Positions 1-8,699 are shown, numbered from the stretch's first letter. The stretch is 50,596 nt of DNA from Moritella sp. PE36 (GCF_000170855.1 NZ_ABCQ01000033.1:1-50596), one strand, 5' to 3'. Numbers and translations: made by a program. The notes: a model not told the origin generated them from the sequence alone.

Positions 1-1
1 A

Positions 2-862
2 TTCCTAGCAACCAACCTGGCCGTAATGGTGGTTTTTAGTATTGTATTAAACATTATCTATGCGACTACTGGTATTCAATCAGGTAGCCTTTCTGGGTTG
101 TTGGTGATGGCGGTATTGTTTGGTTTCGGTGGTTCATTAATTTCATTAATGATGTCGAAGAAAATGGCGCTTCGTTCAATTGGCGGCGAGATCATCACCG
201 AACCTCGTAATTCGAATGAACACTGGTTATTAGAAACTGTTGCTCGACAAGCCAAACAAGCAGGTATTGGTATGCCTGATGTTGCTATTTATGATGCTGC
301 CGAGATGAATGCATTTGCAACCGGTGCTAAACGTGATGCTGCCTTAATTGCGGTATCAACGGGTCTATTAGCACAAATGACACGCGATGAAGCTGAAGCG
401 GTTGTTGCTCACGAAATCAACCATGTTGCTAACGGTGACATGATCACGATGGCCTTGATGCAAGGTGTTGTGAATACCTTTGTTATCTTCTTATCACGTA
501 TTATTGCTAATGCAGTAAGTGGTTTCACATCGAATGATGAAGAAGGCGAGGGTGAAGGCGGCGGTAGCTTTATGACTTATTTCATCGTATCAATGGCGTT
601 AGAAATGCTATTCGGTTTCTTAGCCAGTTTCTTAACCATGTGGTTCAGCCGTCAACGTGAGTTTAAAGCAGACTCTGGCGCTGCCAACCTTGTCGGTAAA
701 GAGAAGATGATTGCAGCTCTTGAGCGTCTTAAAACGGGTCAAGAAACACAACTTGAAGGTTCGATGTTGGCGTTTGGTATTACTGGTAAGAAGACCATGA
801 TGGAGTTATTAATGAGCCATCCTCCACTGCAAAACCGTATTAACGCATTACGTAACCTTTAA
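2..862 (+). CDS. htpX: HtpX membrane zinc metalloprotease (5' end outside window)
   Basis: HtpX is an inner-membrane M48 metalloprotease that degrades misfolded membrane proteins, overlapping FtsH. The frame is open to the window edge (FLATNLAV precedes the first internal Met), so the first few codons lie outside and the ATG at position 26 is internal. The zinc-binding HEINH motif follows VVA and is followed by ANGDM; a downstream E in SRQREFKAD fits the third zinc ligand. There are two N-terminal hydrophobic segments and two more around the Gly/Glu-rich loop EGEGEGGG. It ends in [14 protein letters not shown], the usual C-terminus of the family. A terminator hairpin follows. Confidence 0.95.
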   Translation, partial: FLATNLAVMVVFSIVLNIIYATTGIQSGSLSGLLVMAVLFGFGGSLISLMMSKKMALRSIGGEIITEPRNSNEHWLLETVARQAKQAGIGMPDVAIYDAAEMNAFATGAKRDAALIAVSTGLLAQMTRDEAEAVVAHEINHVANGDMITMALMQGVVNTFVIFLSRIIANAVSGFTSNDEEGEGEGGGSFMTYFIVSMALEMLFGFLASFLTMWFSRQREFKADSGAANLVGKEKMIAALERLKTGQETQLEGSMLAFGITGKKTMMELLMSHPPLQNRINALRNL

Positions 863-902
863 TATACGAATGTTTTAAATAATCATTTCCGATGATTAAG
901 TT

Positions 903-953
903 AGCCCCATTGGCACTCTTGCTAACAGTAAGAGCAACCCTTTGGGGCTTTTT
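903..953 (+). terminator. Rho-independent terminator after htpX
   Basis: Outer stem AGCCCC/GGGGCT encloses an inner stem CTCTT/AAGAG, followed by a run of T. It lies 40 bp past the htpX stop codon. Confidence 0.8.
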
Positions 954-1125
954 ACCTTCTATGAGGCTATTTTAGAGATAAGTTTTGCGATAGAACTTAA
1001 ATGCTATCTCTTTATGGTTAATAAAGTGCTGTTATAACGTTAAAACGTGATAGACAAACGAATAATAAATGCTAAAAAAGTGTATTTTATATGTTATGAA
1101 TTAGTAGCTTATGAGGTGAAAGCTA

Positions 1126-2586
1126 ATGACGAACATGACTATAGATAAAGAACCAGATCGTAATAGTATTGAAACAAATTTGTTGATGACGAGGTTAGTT
1201 AAGTTACTCATTGCATTTGGGATCCCGCTATTTTTACTGTCTGTACCTACGTCTCAATTACCCTTTTCGGACCTCACTATAATCCAGCATAGATTGTTAG
1301 CCATTTTTATTCTTGCGGCCCTGCTATGGATCCTCGAACCTGTCCCTGTGTTTGCCACTTCAATTTTAATTATCACGCTTGAGTTGATGATGCTGTCTGA
1401 TCAAGGGTTATACAGCTTTCGCTTTTTTAATGATGGTGTAGACCCTGCTGCTAATATCGAAGGCTTGATGCATTATAACGATATTTTTGCGGCCTTTTCT
1501 TCACCGATTATTGTGTTGTTCCTTGGTGGTTTCTCACTAGCCATTGCAGCGAACAAATATGCCCTTGATACCAATCTCGCCAACGTATTATTAAAACCTT
1601 TTGGCACGAAACCCGCGTCGATTATGCTGGGCTTGATGATGATCACTGCGATGTTCTCGATGTTTATGTCCAATACCGCAACGACTGTGATGATGCTTTC
1701 ATTATTAGGTCCAATCCTAATGTCAGTACCGAAAGAGGAGAAGGGCATTAAAGCCTTAGTCTTGTGCGTGCCAATTTCGGCCAATCTCGGTGGTATTGCA
1801 ACCCCGATAGGCACGCCGCCCAATGCGATTGCATTACAGTATTTAGATGATCTTTATAGTGTCAGCTTTCTTGATTGGATGATGGTTGGGCTACCATTTG
1901 TGTTGGTATTATTAGCCTTTGCGTGGTGGCTATTACAAAAATTGTTCCCATTCAGTGGTGACAGTATACATTTACAACTCGGTGGTGATTTCCAGCGGAG
2001 TTGGCAAGCGATAGTTGTGTATATCACTTTTGCGCTCACGATTGTTCTGTGGATGAGCACTGGTCTACACGGGATGAATACCTATGTTGTGGCAATTGTG
2101 CCTCTGGCGATTTTCACGCTAACAGGCATCATAGGTAAAGAAGAACTTAAGTTGATTAATTGGGATGTGTTATGGCTGGTTGCTGGTGGTATTGCGATTG
2201 GTATTGCGTTAGATAAAACTGGATTAGCGACTGTCATGGCCAACTCGATTGATTATTCAGTGCTGCCGGCCTTGTTGGTGATCTTAGTTATGTCTTTCTT
2301 GTGTTGGTTAATGGCCAATTTTATTTCCAACACAGCAACGGCTAATTTATTAATGCCCATCGCTGCGGCAGTCGCGACTTCAATGGATGATTTGTCATTG
2401 GTGGTGATGTTGGTGGTGGTGGCGTGTTCTGCTTCACTCGGGATGATATTACCGGTTTCAACTCCGCCTAATTCGTTGGCATATGCGACGGGATTAGTTG
2501 CCAGCAAGGATATGGCAAGAGTTGGACTCATCATGGGCCTTGCTGGTTTGTCTCTGGTTTATGTGGTTATTCTGGTACTGGTTTAG
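1126..2586 (+). CDS. SLC13/DASS-family sodium-coupled carboxylate transporter
   Basis: A 486-residue polytopic membrane protein of the divalent anion:sodium symporter family, which imports di- or tricarboxylates such as succinate, malate or citrate. Two inverted-repeat signatures are visible: SNTATT at residue 182 with GTPPN near 229, and SNTATA at 401 with STPPN near 445. These SNT motifs form the Na+/carboxylate site in characterised members. About 11-12 hydrophobic segments are present. The ATG at 1126 is preceded by GAGGTG at a good distance. It ends 5 bp from the convergent kinase gene. The substrate cannot be fixed from sequence; fumC two genes away makes a C4-dicarboxylate plausible. 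Confidence 0.85.
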   Translation: MTNMTIDKEPDRNSIETNLLMTRLVKLLIAFGIPLFLLSVPTSQLPFSDLTIIQHRLLAIFILAALLWILEPVPVFATSILIITLELMMLSDQGLYSFRFFNDGVDPAANIEGLMHYNDIFAAFSSPIIVLFLGGFSLAIAANKYALDTNLANVLLKPFGTKPASIMLGLMMITAMFSMFMSNTATTVMMLSLLGPILMSVPKEEKGIKALVLCVPISANLGGIATPIGTPPNAIALQYLDDLYSVSFLDWMMVGLPFVLVLLAFAWWLLQKLFPFSGDSIHLQLGGDFQRSWQAIVVYITFALTIVLWMSTGLHGMNTYVVAIVPLAIFTLTGIIGKEELKLINWDVLWLVAGGIAIGIALDKTGLATVMANSIDYSVLPALLVILVMSFLCWLMANFISNTATANLLMPIAAAVATSMDDLSLVVMLVVVACSASLGMILPVSTPPNSLAYATGLVASKDMARVGLIMGLAGLSLVYVVILVLV

Positions 2587-2591
2587 CCGCT

Positions 2592-3527
2592 TCAATCTAC
2601 AGTTGTTGCTGATGTTGTTAAAGTAGGTTGCGTAGTATTAACGATGTTACGTTTATTATCTAATTCGTATACCCAATCACATTGGTTGGGTAACGTTGCT
2701 AAACACTGCTCGGTAATGCGTTGGAAATAAGCAGTGAAATTACGCACTTCTGCACTGGTCATAAATGTTTCTTGTTGCTTGTGGTCAGTATTCTGTTGTA
2801 ACGCTTGACGTTTATTTTCTTGTTCAAATCGCCATGCTTGTACACTGTCGAAACTAGGTGCTTTGAGCATTAACCAATGATCTATACGTTGATAAAATCC
2901 TTGGTAGTTCTGTTTTAATTGTTGATTAACATAACTGCGCCAAATGCCGTATTTGTCTTTTGTCGCTTCTAATTTGTTGATCGGATAAATAAGGTCTTTC
3001 ATCAGTTGCGGTTGTACGCCTAGGCACCAACCTTCTAAGATGATCACATCAATAGGACGATCGACAATTGGCCATTCTGATTCAGGGTAAGGGTTGTCAG
3101 CAAATTTGTTAAATCGTGGTAGCAGTACAGGGGAGTCCGCCGTTGCGCCTGCACAGAGCTTATCTAATGTTGCCTTGGCAAGGGTCATATCATGCGTCCC
3201 AGGAACACCACGGGTACGTAATAGAGGGTGAATTTGATTGGCTAGTTCGTTACGTTGTTTGTTGCTGTAATAGAAGTCGTCCAGAGATAATACTGCAACA
3301 TTTAAATCAAATTCGCTACTTAGGCGAGTACCTAAATAATCGGCAAGGGTAGATTTCCCCGAGCCTTGACAGCCGTTGATACCGACGATAAAGGTCTTTT
3401 TTGCCTGTTTTTGGTGCGAGACGATACTTAGTAGTGCACTAGAAAAGTATTCTGATGCATGCGTTAAATAATCTGCATCCAACTGGTGACGCTGAATGAA
3501 CTGGTCTAGCATTGGCATTGTCTTCAT
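2592..3527 (-). CDS. P-loop kinase of the D-glycerate 3-kinase (GLYK/Tda10/YggC) type
   Basis: A 311-residue soluble P-loop protein with GCQGSGKST at residues 52-60, a Walker-B-like stretch (VDVIILEGWCLGVQP) and an NKLEATKDKYGIWRSYVN-type segment, all typical of the family containing plant glycerate kinase, yeast Tda10 and E. coli YggC. In plants the enzyme phosphorylates D-glycerate to 3-phosphoglycerate; the substrate of most bacterial members is unproven. It reads toward the SLC13 gene and lies downstream of fumC on the same strand, separated by about 130 bp, so co-transcription is uncertain. The start MKTMPMLDQF could also be the second Met. Confidence 0.75.
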   Translation of the reverse strand: MKTMPMLDQFIQRHQLDADYLTHASEYFSSALLSIVSHQKQAKKTFIVGINGCQGSGKSTLADYLGTRLSSEFDLNVAVLSLDDFYYSNKQRNELANQIHPLLRTRGVPGTHDMTLAKATLDKLCAGATADSPVLLPRFNKFADNPYPESEWPIVDRPIDVIILEGWCLGVQPQLMKDLIYPINKLEATKDKYGIWRSYVNQQLKQNYQGFYQRIDHWLMLKAPSFDSVQAWRFEQENKRQALQQNTDHKQQETFMTSAEVRNFTAYFQRITEQCLATLPNQCDWVYELDNKRNIVNTTQPTLTTSATTVD

Positions 3528-3658
3528 AGATCACCACTTTTCTTTGAATTTATGTTTTGAATTTAAAATTATCAACAATAACTACAACATTTAAACAGCT
3601 TTTAATAAACATTTAAACAACTAATTCATAGCATTCAACTACTATGCCAGTTTTGAGG

Positions 3659-5038
3659 TTACTTTATATTTCGTGTTAGTTGCACTGGGTCTAATAATTT
3701 TGTTAGTTCTTGTCGTGTTAACGCTGTATTTTCTTCTGCGACATCGATAATTGGCCGCTGTTCACGATAAGCCTGTTTTGCTATTTCAGCGGCTTTAAGA
3801 TAACCAATGACTGGGTTTAGTGCCGTGACTAGAATCGGATTTTTATAAAGTGCTTGTGTTAATTGTTGTTCATGTACTTCAAAACCAGCGATTGCTTTGT
3901 CAGCGAGTAACCGTGAGCTTGATGTCAGTAGATTAATGCTGCTAATGAGGTTAGTCGCGATCATTGGTAGCATCACATTCAGTTCAAAGTTACCTGATTG
4001 CCCGCCAATGGTGATGGCGGCATCATTACCAATCACTTGTGCCGCCACCATCGCAGTTGATTCTGGTATGATTGGGTTTACTTTCCCCGGCATAATGGAT
4101 GAACCGGGTTGTAGCGCCGGCAAACTTATTTCGCCTAATCCGGCCAGTGGACCCGAGTTCATCCAGCGTAAGTCATTGGCAATTTTCATTAACGAGACGG
4201 CGGTTGTTTTTAACTGACCGGATAACGCGACAGCGGTATCTTGTGTTGCCATTAAAAAAGAAAAGTTATCGGCTTGGCTAAAGCTGATACCGGTTAATGC
4301 AGACAGTTTTTGATTAAAGTGGTTGGCAAAATCAGGATGGGCATTGATCCCCGTACCCACTGCCGTTCCGCCTTGTGCAAGTCGCTGTAACTTGGCTTGT
4401 AACATCTTAATATTATCTATGTTGTAACTGATTTGAGCTGCCCAACTGAATAACGATTGGCTCATTCTTACGGGCATGGCATCCATCAAATGGGTTCGAC
4501 CAGTTTTAACGAGATGATTTAGGCTTAGCGCTTTGTCGACGATGGTTTGCTGTAAATGCTGCAGTGCCGGTAATAACTGTTTCTCGACTAAGATTGCGGC
4601 ACTGACATGAATTGCACTGGGTATGACGTCATTGCTGCTTTGACCATAATTGACATGATCATTGGCATCAATTTTGGTTTGGCTATAGATACTAGCAAGA
4701 TGGGCAATCACTTCGTTGGCATTCATGTTAGAGCTCGTGCCTGAACCTGTTTGATAAATATCTACGGGAAAGTGCTGCATGATATTTTCGTCGGCTAGCA
4801 ACTGATTAACTGCAGTGCAGATAGCGTTGGCGATATCCTCGGGCAATAACCCCAATGCGAGGTTGGCTTCTGCAGCGGCTGATTTGATCAGTAATAGCGA
4901 TTTAATGAAATCTACGGGTAGCGTTTGACCACTTACAGGAAAGTTATCTATCGCACGTTGAGTTTGAGCGCCATAAAGCGCATTGCCGGGTACGTTGACT
5001 TCACCCATGCTGTCGCGTTCAATTCGAGTATTAACCAT
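3659..5038 (-). CDS. fumC: Class II fumarate hydratase
   Basis: FumC interconverts fumarate and L-malate in the TCA cycle without an Fe-S cluster, so it works under oxidative stress or iron limitation. The 459-residue product carries the superfamily signature GSSIMPGKVNP at about residues 322-332, TGSGTSSNMNANE near 97 and GRTHLMDAMPV near 180, all substrate-site regions of the tetramer. I chose the ATG at 5038 (MVNTRIERDSMG) over an upstream in-frame ATG at 5071. AGGTGA sits 5-7 bp before it, and the homologous proteins begin at the same point. Confidence 0.95.
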   Translation of the reverse strand: MVNTRIERDSMGEVNVPGNALYGAQTQRAIDNFPVSGQTLPVDFIKSLLLIKSAAAEANLALGLLPEDIANAICTAVNQLLADENIMQHFPVDIYQTGSGTSSNMNANEVIAHLASIYSQTKIDANDHVNYGQSSNDVIPSAIHVSAAILVEKQLLPALQHLQQTIVDKALSLNHLVKTGRTHLMDAMPVRMSQSLFSWAAQISYNIDNIKMLQAKLQRLAQGGTAVGTGINAHPDFANHFNQKLSALTGISFSQADNFSFLMATQDTAVALSGQLKTTAVSLMKIANDLRWMNSGPLAGLGEISLPALQPGSSIMPGKVNPIIPESTAMVAAQVIGNDAAITIGGQSGNFELNVMLPMIATNLISSINLLTSSSRLLADKAIAGFEVHEQQLTQALYKNPILVTALNPVIGYLKAAEIAKQAYREQRPIIDVAEENTALTRQELTKLLDPVQLTRNIK

Positions 5039-5232
5039 GATGTCACCTGTTTCAGTCAGTTTTAAAATCAAGATATATTATTAAATAGTATAGCGAATAG
5101 CAGGTCAGATGAAGTAGGTCGATTAACGCTGCGGAATAAGGTAAGCTGAAGTCTGTTAAATATTTGCAGTTGATTATGCTAAGTTAAACAGGCGGTTAAT
5201 TTGCATAACCTAATATTGAGTAGGATAAAATA

Positions 5233-6261
5233 ATGTCATCTTTGGAAATGGGTCGTTTGCTACAAGATAAAACACTAAACGACGAACCCCATGCTGGTGC
5301 AGCTAAACAGCTAAACGACTTGGGTATTTCGGGTTTGATGACACTTGAAGCAATTGAATTCCAGACCCTTGAGCTTGATGCCGTTTTAGCGAGCTGTCAG
5401 CAATTGCAAGATAGCTACGCGCAGCGAAAAGCGGGTTTACCATCAGAATTACAAATTTGCTTACATGGCTCTGCAACCAGTACTGAACAACTTGCTGTGT
5501 TGGTGCAACTTATCCAGAGTGCGCCGCAAGCATTATGGTCGTTAAGGGATGATAGTTTTAATTGTTATGAAATGGATTTTCGTTTAGCGGCATTACAACA
5601 GCATTTAGCCATTTTAAAACCATTAAACAAGAAGCTTGCGCCGTTTGTGAATACCAATGCGCTGGGGTCGATAAGTTCACTGCAATCGATCCAATGCTGT
5701 TTGGATAATGCCGGGATGTTTCGTTGGTTCTCCGCTAAATGGCGTAAAGCCAAGCAACAAGCATTAATCCTCGCAGCCAATGAACAGCTCAAGCTTGATG
5801 ACATACAGTTGTTATTTCCAGCCATGATCAAATACGTTGATACTCAAGTGCGCTTTAATGAGTTGTTTGCTCAAGCACCGATCTTATCTACTTCTCATCA
5901 AGGGTTACATACTGATGTCGCGCCACTGTTAGCCGTGCGTGAGTGGTATAAAGATGTTGAATTTGCACTGGCAGAGCACTTTGCTAGTGAAACAGGGATC
6001 TTACAAGGTTTGTCTGTTATTGAGAAACAAAGCGCGGATAAGTTGGTCAGTGAGTTTAACGCAAGTTTAGTAACGACGATTAAGCATATCGATAAGCAAA
6101 TGAATAAGCTGAGATTAAGTTTTCCAGGTTATCAAGCGTTGCAACTGGGTGATGTTGATTACGTTACTGCGGTGACGGAGTTAAAAACGATTATTGTAAA
6201 TGAGTTATGTGTTTTGAAGGAAAGCGGTGTGGAGAGCAATACTTGCCTATCTGAGCTTTGA
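5233..6261 (+). CDS. Unrecognised soluble 342-residue protein, mostly helical
   Basis: I do not recognise this protein. It has no signal peptide or membrane segment, is rich in Leu, Ala and Gln, and reads as long helices. A short aromatic/basic stretch, WFSAKWRKAKQQ near residue 160, and the spacing of helices after it resemble the helical insert between motor domains of some large SF1 helicase-like ATPases. No Walker motif is present, so at most it would be a stand-alone relative of such a segment; this is a weak inference. AGGATAAAATA precedes the ATG. It is monocistronic, divergent from fumC, and followed by a long hairpin. Confidence 0.6.
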   Translation: MSSLEMGRLLQDKTLNDEPHAGAAKQLNDLGISGLMTLEAIEFQTLELDAVLASCQQLQDSYAQRKAGLPSELQICLHGSATSTEQLAVLVQLIQSAPQALWSLRDDSFNCYEMDFRLAALQQHLAILKPLNKKLAPFVNTNALGSISSLQSIQCCLDNAGMFRWFSAKWRKAKQQALILAANEQLKLDDIQLLFPAMIKYVDTQVRFNELFAQAPILSTSHQGLHTDVAPLLAVREWYKDVEFALAEHFASETGILQGLSVIEKQSADKLVSEFNASLVTTIKHIDKQMNKLRLSFPGYQALQLGDVDYVTAVTELKTIIVNELCVLKESGVESNTCLSEL

Positions 6262-6309
6262 AACATCAGGATTTAAGCGCTTAATACCAAGAGTTTTGAT
6301 CAACATTGA

Positions 6310-6353
6310 AACCTTGCTAAGCCGGTTTGCACACTAATTGGTTTAGCGGGGTT
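6310..6353 (+). terminator. Hairpin after the 342-residue ORF
   Basis: AACCTTGCTAAGCC (6310-6323) pairs along its full length with GGTTTAGCGGGGTT (6340-6353), using several G-U pairs; the loop is 16 nt. A strong T-tract is missing, so function as a terminator is only likely. Confidence 0.45.
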
Positions 6354-6371
6354 GTTGTGAATTTTAGGCAT

Positions 6372-6397
6372 AAAAAAACCTCGCTCATTGAGCAAGG
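6372..6397 (-). terminator. Rho-independent terminator of the tRNA-Val operon
   Basis: On the minus strand CCTTGCTC-AAT-GAGCGAGG forms an 8-bp stem with one G-U pair, followed directly by seven T. It lies 11 bp beyond the CCA end of the second tRNA. Confidence 0.9.
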
Positions 6398-6407
6398 CTT
6401 CATTATT

Positions 6408-6483
6408 TGGTGCGTCCTACAAGATTCGAACTTGTGACATCTAGCATGTCGAGCTAGCGCTCTACCAACTGAGCTAAGGACGC
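6408..6483 (-). tRNA. tRNA-Val(GAC), second of a tandem pair
   Basis: A 76-nt cloverleaf with encoded CCA. The acceptor stem is GCGTCCT/AGGACGC with discriminator A. The D arm is GCTC/GAGC, the anticodon stem CTAGC/GCTAG and the T arm ACAAG-TTCGAAT-CTTGT. The seven-base anticodon loop is TCGACAT, giving anticodon GAC (Val, GUY codons). Position 33 is C where nearly all tRNAs have U. It is separated from the upstream copy by 6 bp and shares its promoter and terminator. Confidence 0.92.
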
Positions 6484-6489
6484 GGAATG

Positions 6490-6565
6490 TGGTGCTCGCT
6501 ACAAGATTTGAACTTGTGACATCTAGCATGTCGAGCTAGCGCTCTACCAACTGAGCTAAGCGAGC
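6490..6565 (-). tRNA. tRNA-Val(GAC), first of a tandem pair
   Basis: A 76-nt cloverleaf with encoded CCA. The acceptor stem is GCTCGCT/AGCGAGC with discriminator A. The D arm, the whole anticodon arm (loop TCGACAT) and the T stem are identical to the other copy; the T loop is TTCAAAT. The two genes therefore differ mainly in the acceptor stem. C33 is shared. Confidence 0.92.
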
Positions 6566-6595
6566 ATAATTTGGTACGTCGTTAAGACGAGACAA

Positions 6596-6624
6596 ATATT
6601 AGCCCGCATCCAAATTATCGGCAA
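6596..6624 (-). promoter_or_regulatory. Sigma70 promoter of the tRNA-Val operon
   Basis: On the minus strand, -35 TTGCCG (6619-6624) and -10 TAATAT (6596-6601) are separated by exactly 17 bp. The predicted start near 6589 is about 24 nt ahead of the first tRNA. Confidence 0.75.
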
Positions 6625-6660
6625 GTCTTTTTTAAATAATATCAGTCCTTTGCTTTAAAA

Positions 6661-7851
6661 CTAAGCAGTTGGGTCGATATTTAGATCTTCTGCCGGACCA
6701 AAGAATTCAAAATGCACATTTTCAGCTGGGATCCCTAATTTTGGTGCGAAGCCATTTATTGCTTGCATGAAAGGTTTTGGACCTAAGAAATAGAATTCGA
6801 CATCACGATCATCACCGATTTTTTCTTCAAGCATGGCTAAGTTGATGAAACCGGTTGCATCTGGCTTGCATTCTGCTGTTGCATCACTGTAAACGAAGTA
6901 GGGTTTGATGTTGTCGTTTTCAGCTGCAAGGTTTGTTACATGGTCACGGAATGCATGCACCTTGGTGTTCATTGCGGCATGAATAAAGTGAATAGGACGG
7001 TCTGTGTCTTTCAAGCTGTTTAGCATGCTGATTGCCGGTGTAATACCAACGCCGCCAGTGACAAGTACAACGGGTTTGTTGTTGTCTTTTAACACAAAGT
7101 CACCCGCTGGTGCTAATACGCGAAGTGTGTCGCCCGCTTGAACGCGGCTGTGTAGGTAGTTTGATACGGTACCACCTTCTTCACGTTTAACACTGATACG
7201 TAAGTATTCTGAGTTTGGTGAATCAGACAGGCTGTATTGACGACGCGTTTCTTCACCATCAATGGTTAATACTAAACCAATAAATTGACCTGGTGTGAAT
7301 GATGTAACAGGTTTGCCATCAGTCGGAGTAAGGTAGAACGATGTGATGATATCGCTTTCTGCTACTTTTGTTGTGATAGCGAATTCACGCTCACCACGCC
7401 AGCCACCTTCTTTTTCTGCATTAGCTGTATAAGCCGCTTCTTCTGCTGCGATTAGCAGGTCTGCGAGTTGCCAATATGCAAGTCCCCAAGCTTCGATCAC
7501 TGCATCTGTTGCTGCATCACCCAGTACGGCTTTGATTGATTTTAATAAGCATTCGCCAACAATCGCATATTGTTCTGGTTGGATATTAAGTGACACGTGT
7601 TTGTTAACAATGCGGTTTACGGCTGCTTCTAATACCGCTAGGTTTTCGATGTTACCTGCATATGCAACAAGGGCATTTGCCAGTGCTTTAGGCTGTGCGT
7701 TACCTGCTTGGTTGCTTTGGTTGAAGAAGCGTTTTACTTCTGGGTATTCTCTAAACATCAAAGGATAAAAATGCGCTGTAATATCATTAGCATGAAGAGA
7801 AACAGCAGGGACAGTCGCTTTGATGATATCAATAGTGTGTTGGGTTAACAT
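6661..7851 (-). CDS. hmp: Flavohaemoprotein, nitric oxide dioxygenase
   Basis: Hmp oxidises NO to nitrate with O2 and NAD(P)H in the cytoplasm and is the main aerobic NO defence. The 396-residue product has an N-terminal globin domain with the haem-ligand His at residue 85 (NKHVSLN). An FAD domain carries RRQYSLS at 203-209, and the NAD-binding domain carries GGVGIT at 266-271. The C-terminal FEFFGP is also typical. The upstream DNA carries a sigma54 promoter, three NorR-type sites and an FNR box (listed separately), and norR lies 3.2 kb away, so NO-induced, NorR-dependent expression is well supported. Confidence 0.97.
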   Translation of the reverse strand: MLTQHTIDIIKATVPAVSLHANDITAHFYPLMFREYPEVKRFFNQSNQAGNAQPKALANALVAYAGNIENLAVLEAAVNRIVNKHVSLNIQPEQYAIVGECLLKSIKAVLGDAATDAVIEAWGLAYWQLADLLIAAEEAAYTANAEKEGGWRGEREFAITTKVAESDIITSFYLTPTDGKPVTSFTPGQFIGLVLTIDGEETRRQYSLSDSPNSEYLRISVKREEGGTVSNYLHSRVQAGDTLRVLAPAGDFVLKDNNKPVVLVTGGVGITPAISMLNSLKDTDRPIHFIHAAMNTKVHAFRDHVTNLAAENDNIKPYFVYSDATAECKPDATGFINLAMLEEKIGDDRDVEFYFLGPKPFMQAINGFAPKLGIPAENVHFEFFGPAEDLNIDPTA

Positions 7852-7883
7852 AATAGCTACCTTGTAGAGGTTAGTGAGATAAA

Positions 7884-7897
7884 TTGATTTAGATCAA
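7884..7897. promoter_or_regulatory. FNR box upstream of hmp
   Basis: TTGAT-TTAG-ATCAA is a perfect match to the FNR/anaerobox consensus, 33 bp before the hmp start codon. It lies just downstream of the transcription start predicted from the sigma54 promoter, a position expected to repress; FNR repression of hmp is known in E. coli. Confidence 0.8.
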
Positions 7898-7915
7898 TGT
7901 TTGTATTTGTTCTAT

Positions 7916-7931
7916 AGCAGTAGCCGTGCCA
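7916..7931 (-). promoter_or_regulatory. Sigma54 (-24/-12) promoter of hmp
   Basis: On the minus strand TGGCACG-GCTA-CTGCT has the invariant GG and GC spaced by 10 nt and matches the consensus TGGCACG-N4-TTGCW at all but one position. The predicted start is near 7905, giving a leader of about 55 nt. Confidence 0.85.
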
Positions 7932-7983
7932 AGTTTGTAAGTTATTGTTTTATAGTTGTTTGTAATTTCAGTTATTGAAGGCG

Positions 7984-8042
7984 TTGTGCTTATGACAACC
8001 ACTGTAAGTTGTCAATAAAACAACAGGGTGTCTAAATGACAA
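7984..8042. promoter_or_regulatory. Three NorR-type enhancer sites upstream of the hmp promoter
   Basis: Three copies of a (T/G)TGT-N7-ACAA inverted repeat lie at 7984-7998, 8009-8023 and 8028-8042. Each contains the GT-N7-AC core known for NorR, and their centres are 25 and 19 bp apart. They lie about 50-130 bp upstream of the sigma54 promoter. E. coli norVW also has three NorR sites, used to assemble the activator hexamer. Confidence 0.8.
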
Positions 8043-8189
8043 CTCTTGTGAATGGCTAAATGGAATGAAGCTTGAATGCTCACAAGCTGTTTACCTTGCT
8101 GTCTTAAATTGGTAAGGTATTGTTCATAAAGGAATTAATAACATTCCCGTACTGGTTGTTGAGTTGATATATTTACGAGGGCGCTTTAT

Positions 8190-8699
8190 ATGAAATTGAG
8201 TATTACAGAAAACATCGAGTTACTCCCTCTAGAGGTTACTGATTCTTCAGATATATTAGATTTAGTTGAATTCAGCCGACCCCAATTAGGAAAATATATC
8301 TATTGGGTTGATGGCGTTCGAGATGAGATATCCGCTTATAAATACATAGTAGAACGTATCAATAGTGGGTTGTCAGGCTCGCGATGGTTCAAAATACAAT
8401 TCAACAAGCAAGTTTTTGGAGTCTTTGGTATCAAGTCTATTTCAGTTGGGAGTGGTATTGCTGAGGTCGGTTATTGGCTGTCGCATGCTGCACATGGCAA
8501 TGGCATTATCGTTTAAATCATTGCTCAGTTACCCTCTTTTTTGTTAGCAAACACAGATGCAAAAATTATTGAATTTAGGTGCCTTGAAAATAATACCGCG
8601 AGTATTAGTGTGGCAAAAAAGTCTGGGGCTGAATTCGTTGATTTAATACCTAATTATATGAAAACAGACAATGAAAGTCAGGATTTACATATATACTAA
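8190..8699 (+). pseudogene. RimJ/RimL-type GNAT acetyltransferase interrupted by one in-frame stop
   Basis: The first 109 codons read as the N-terminal half of a RimJ/RimL-like N-acetyltransferase, up to the conserved GYWLSHAAHGNGI acetyl-CoA region. A TAA at 8514-8516 then interrupts. The same frame continues without a shift as a good C-terminal half (EFRCLENNTASISVAKKSGAE) to a stop at 8697-8699. The intact protein would be 169 residues, normal for the family. The break is therefore a single nonsense change, not an indel. Members acetylate ribosomal-protein N-termini or small molecules; the substrate here is unknown. Confidence 0.8.

Noticed and set aside
6317-6529. A 70-codon ORF across the tRNA genes
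   Set aside because: It is an artefact of reading tRNA-Val DNA as protein.
6408-6565. tRNA genes as an integration site for a genomic island
   Set aside because: No integrase, direct repeat of the tRNA end or accessory cargo is present on either side.
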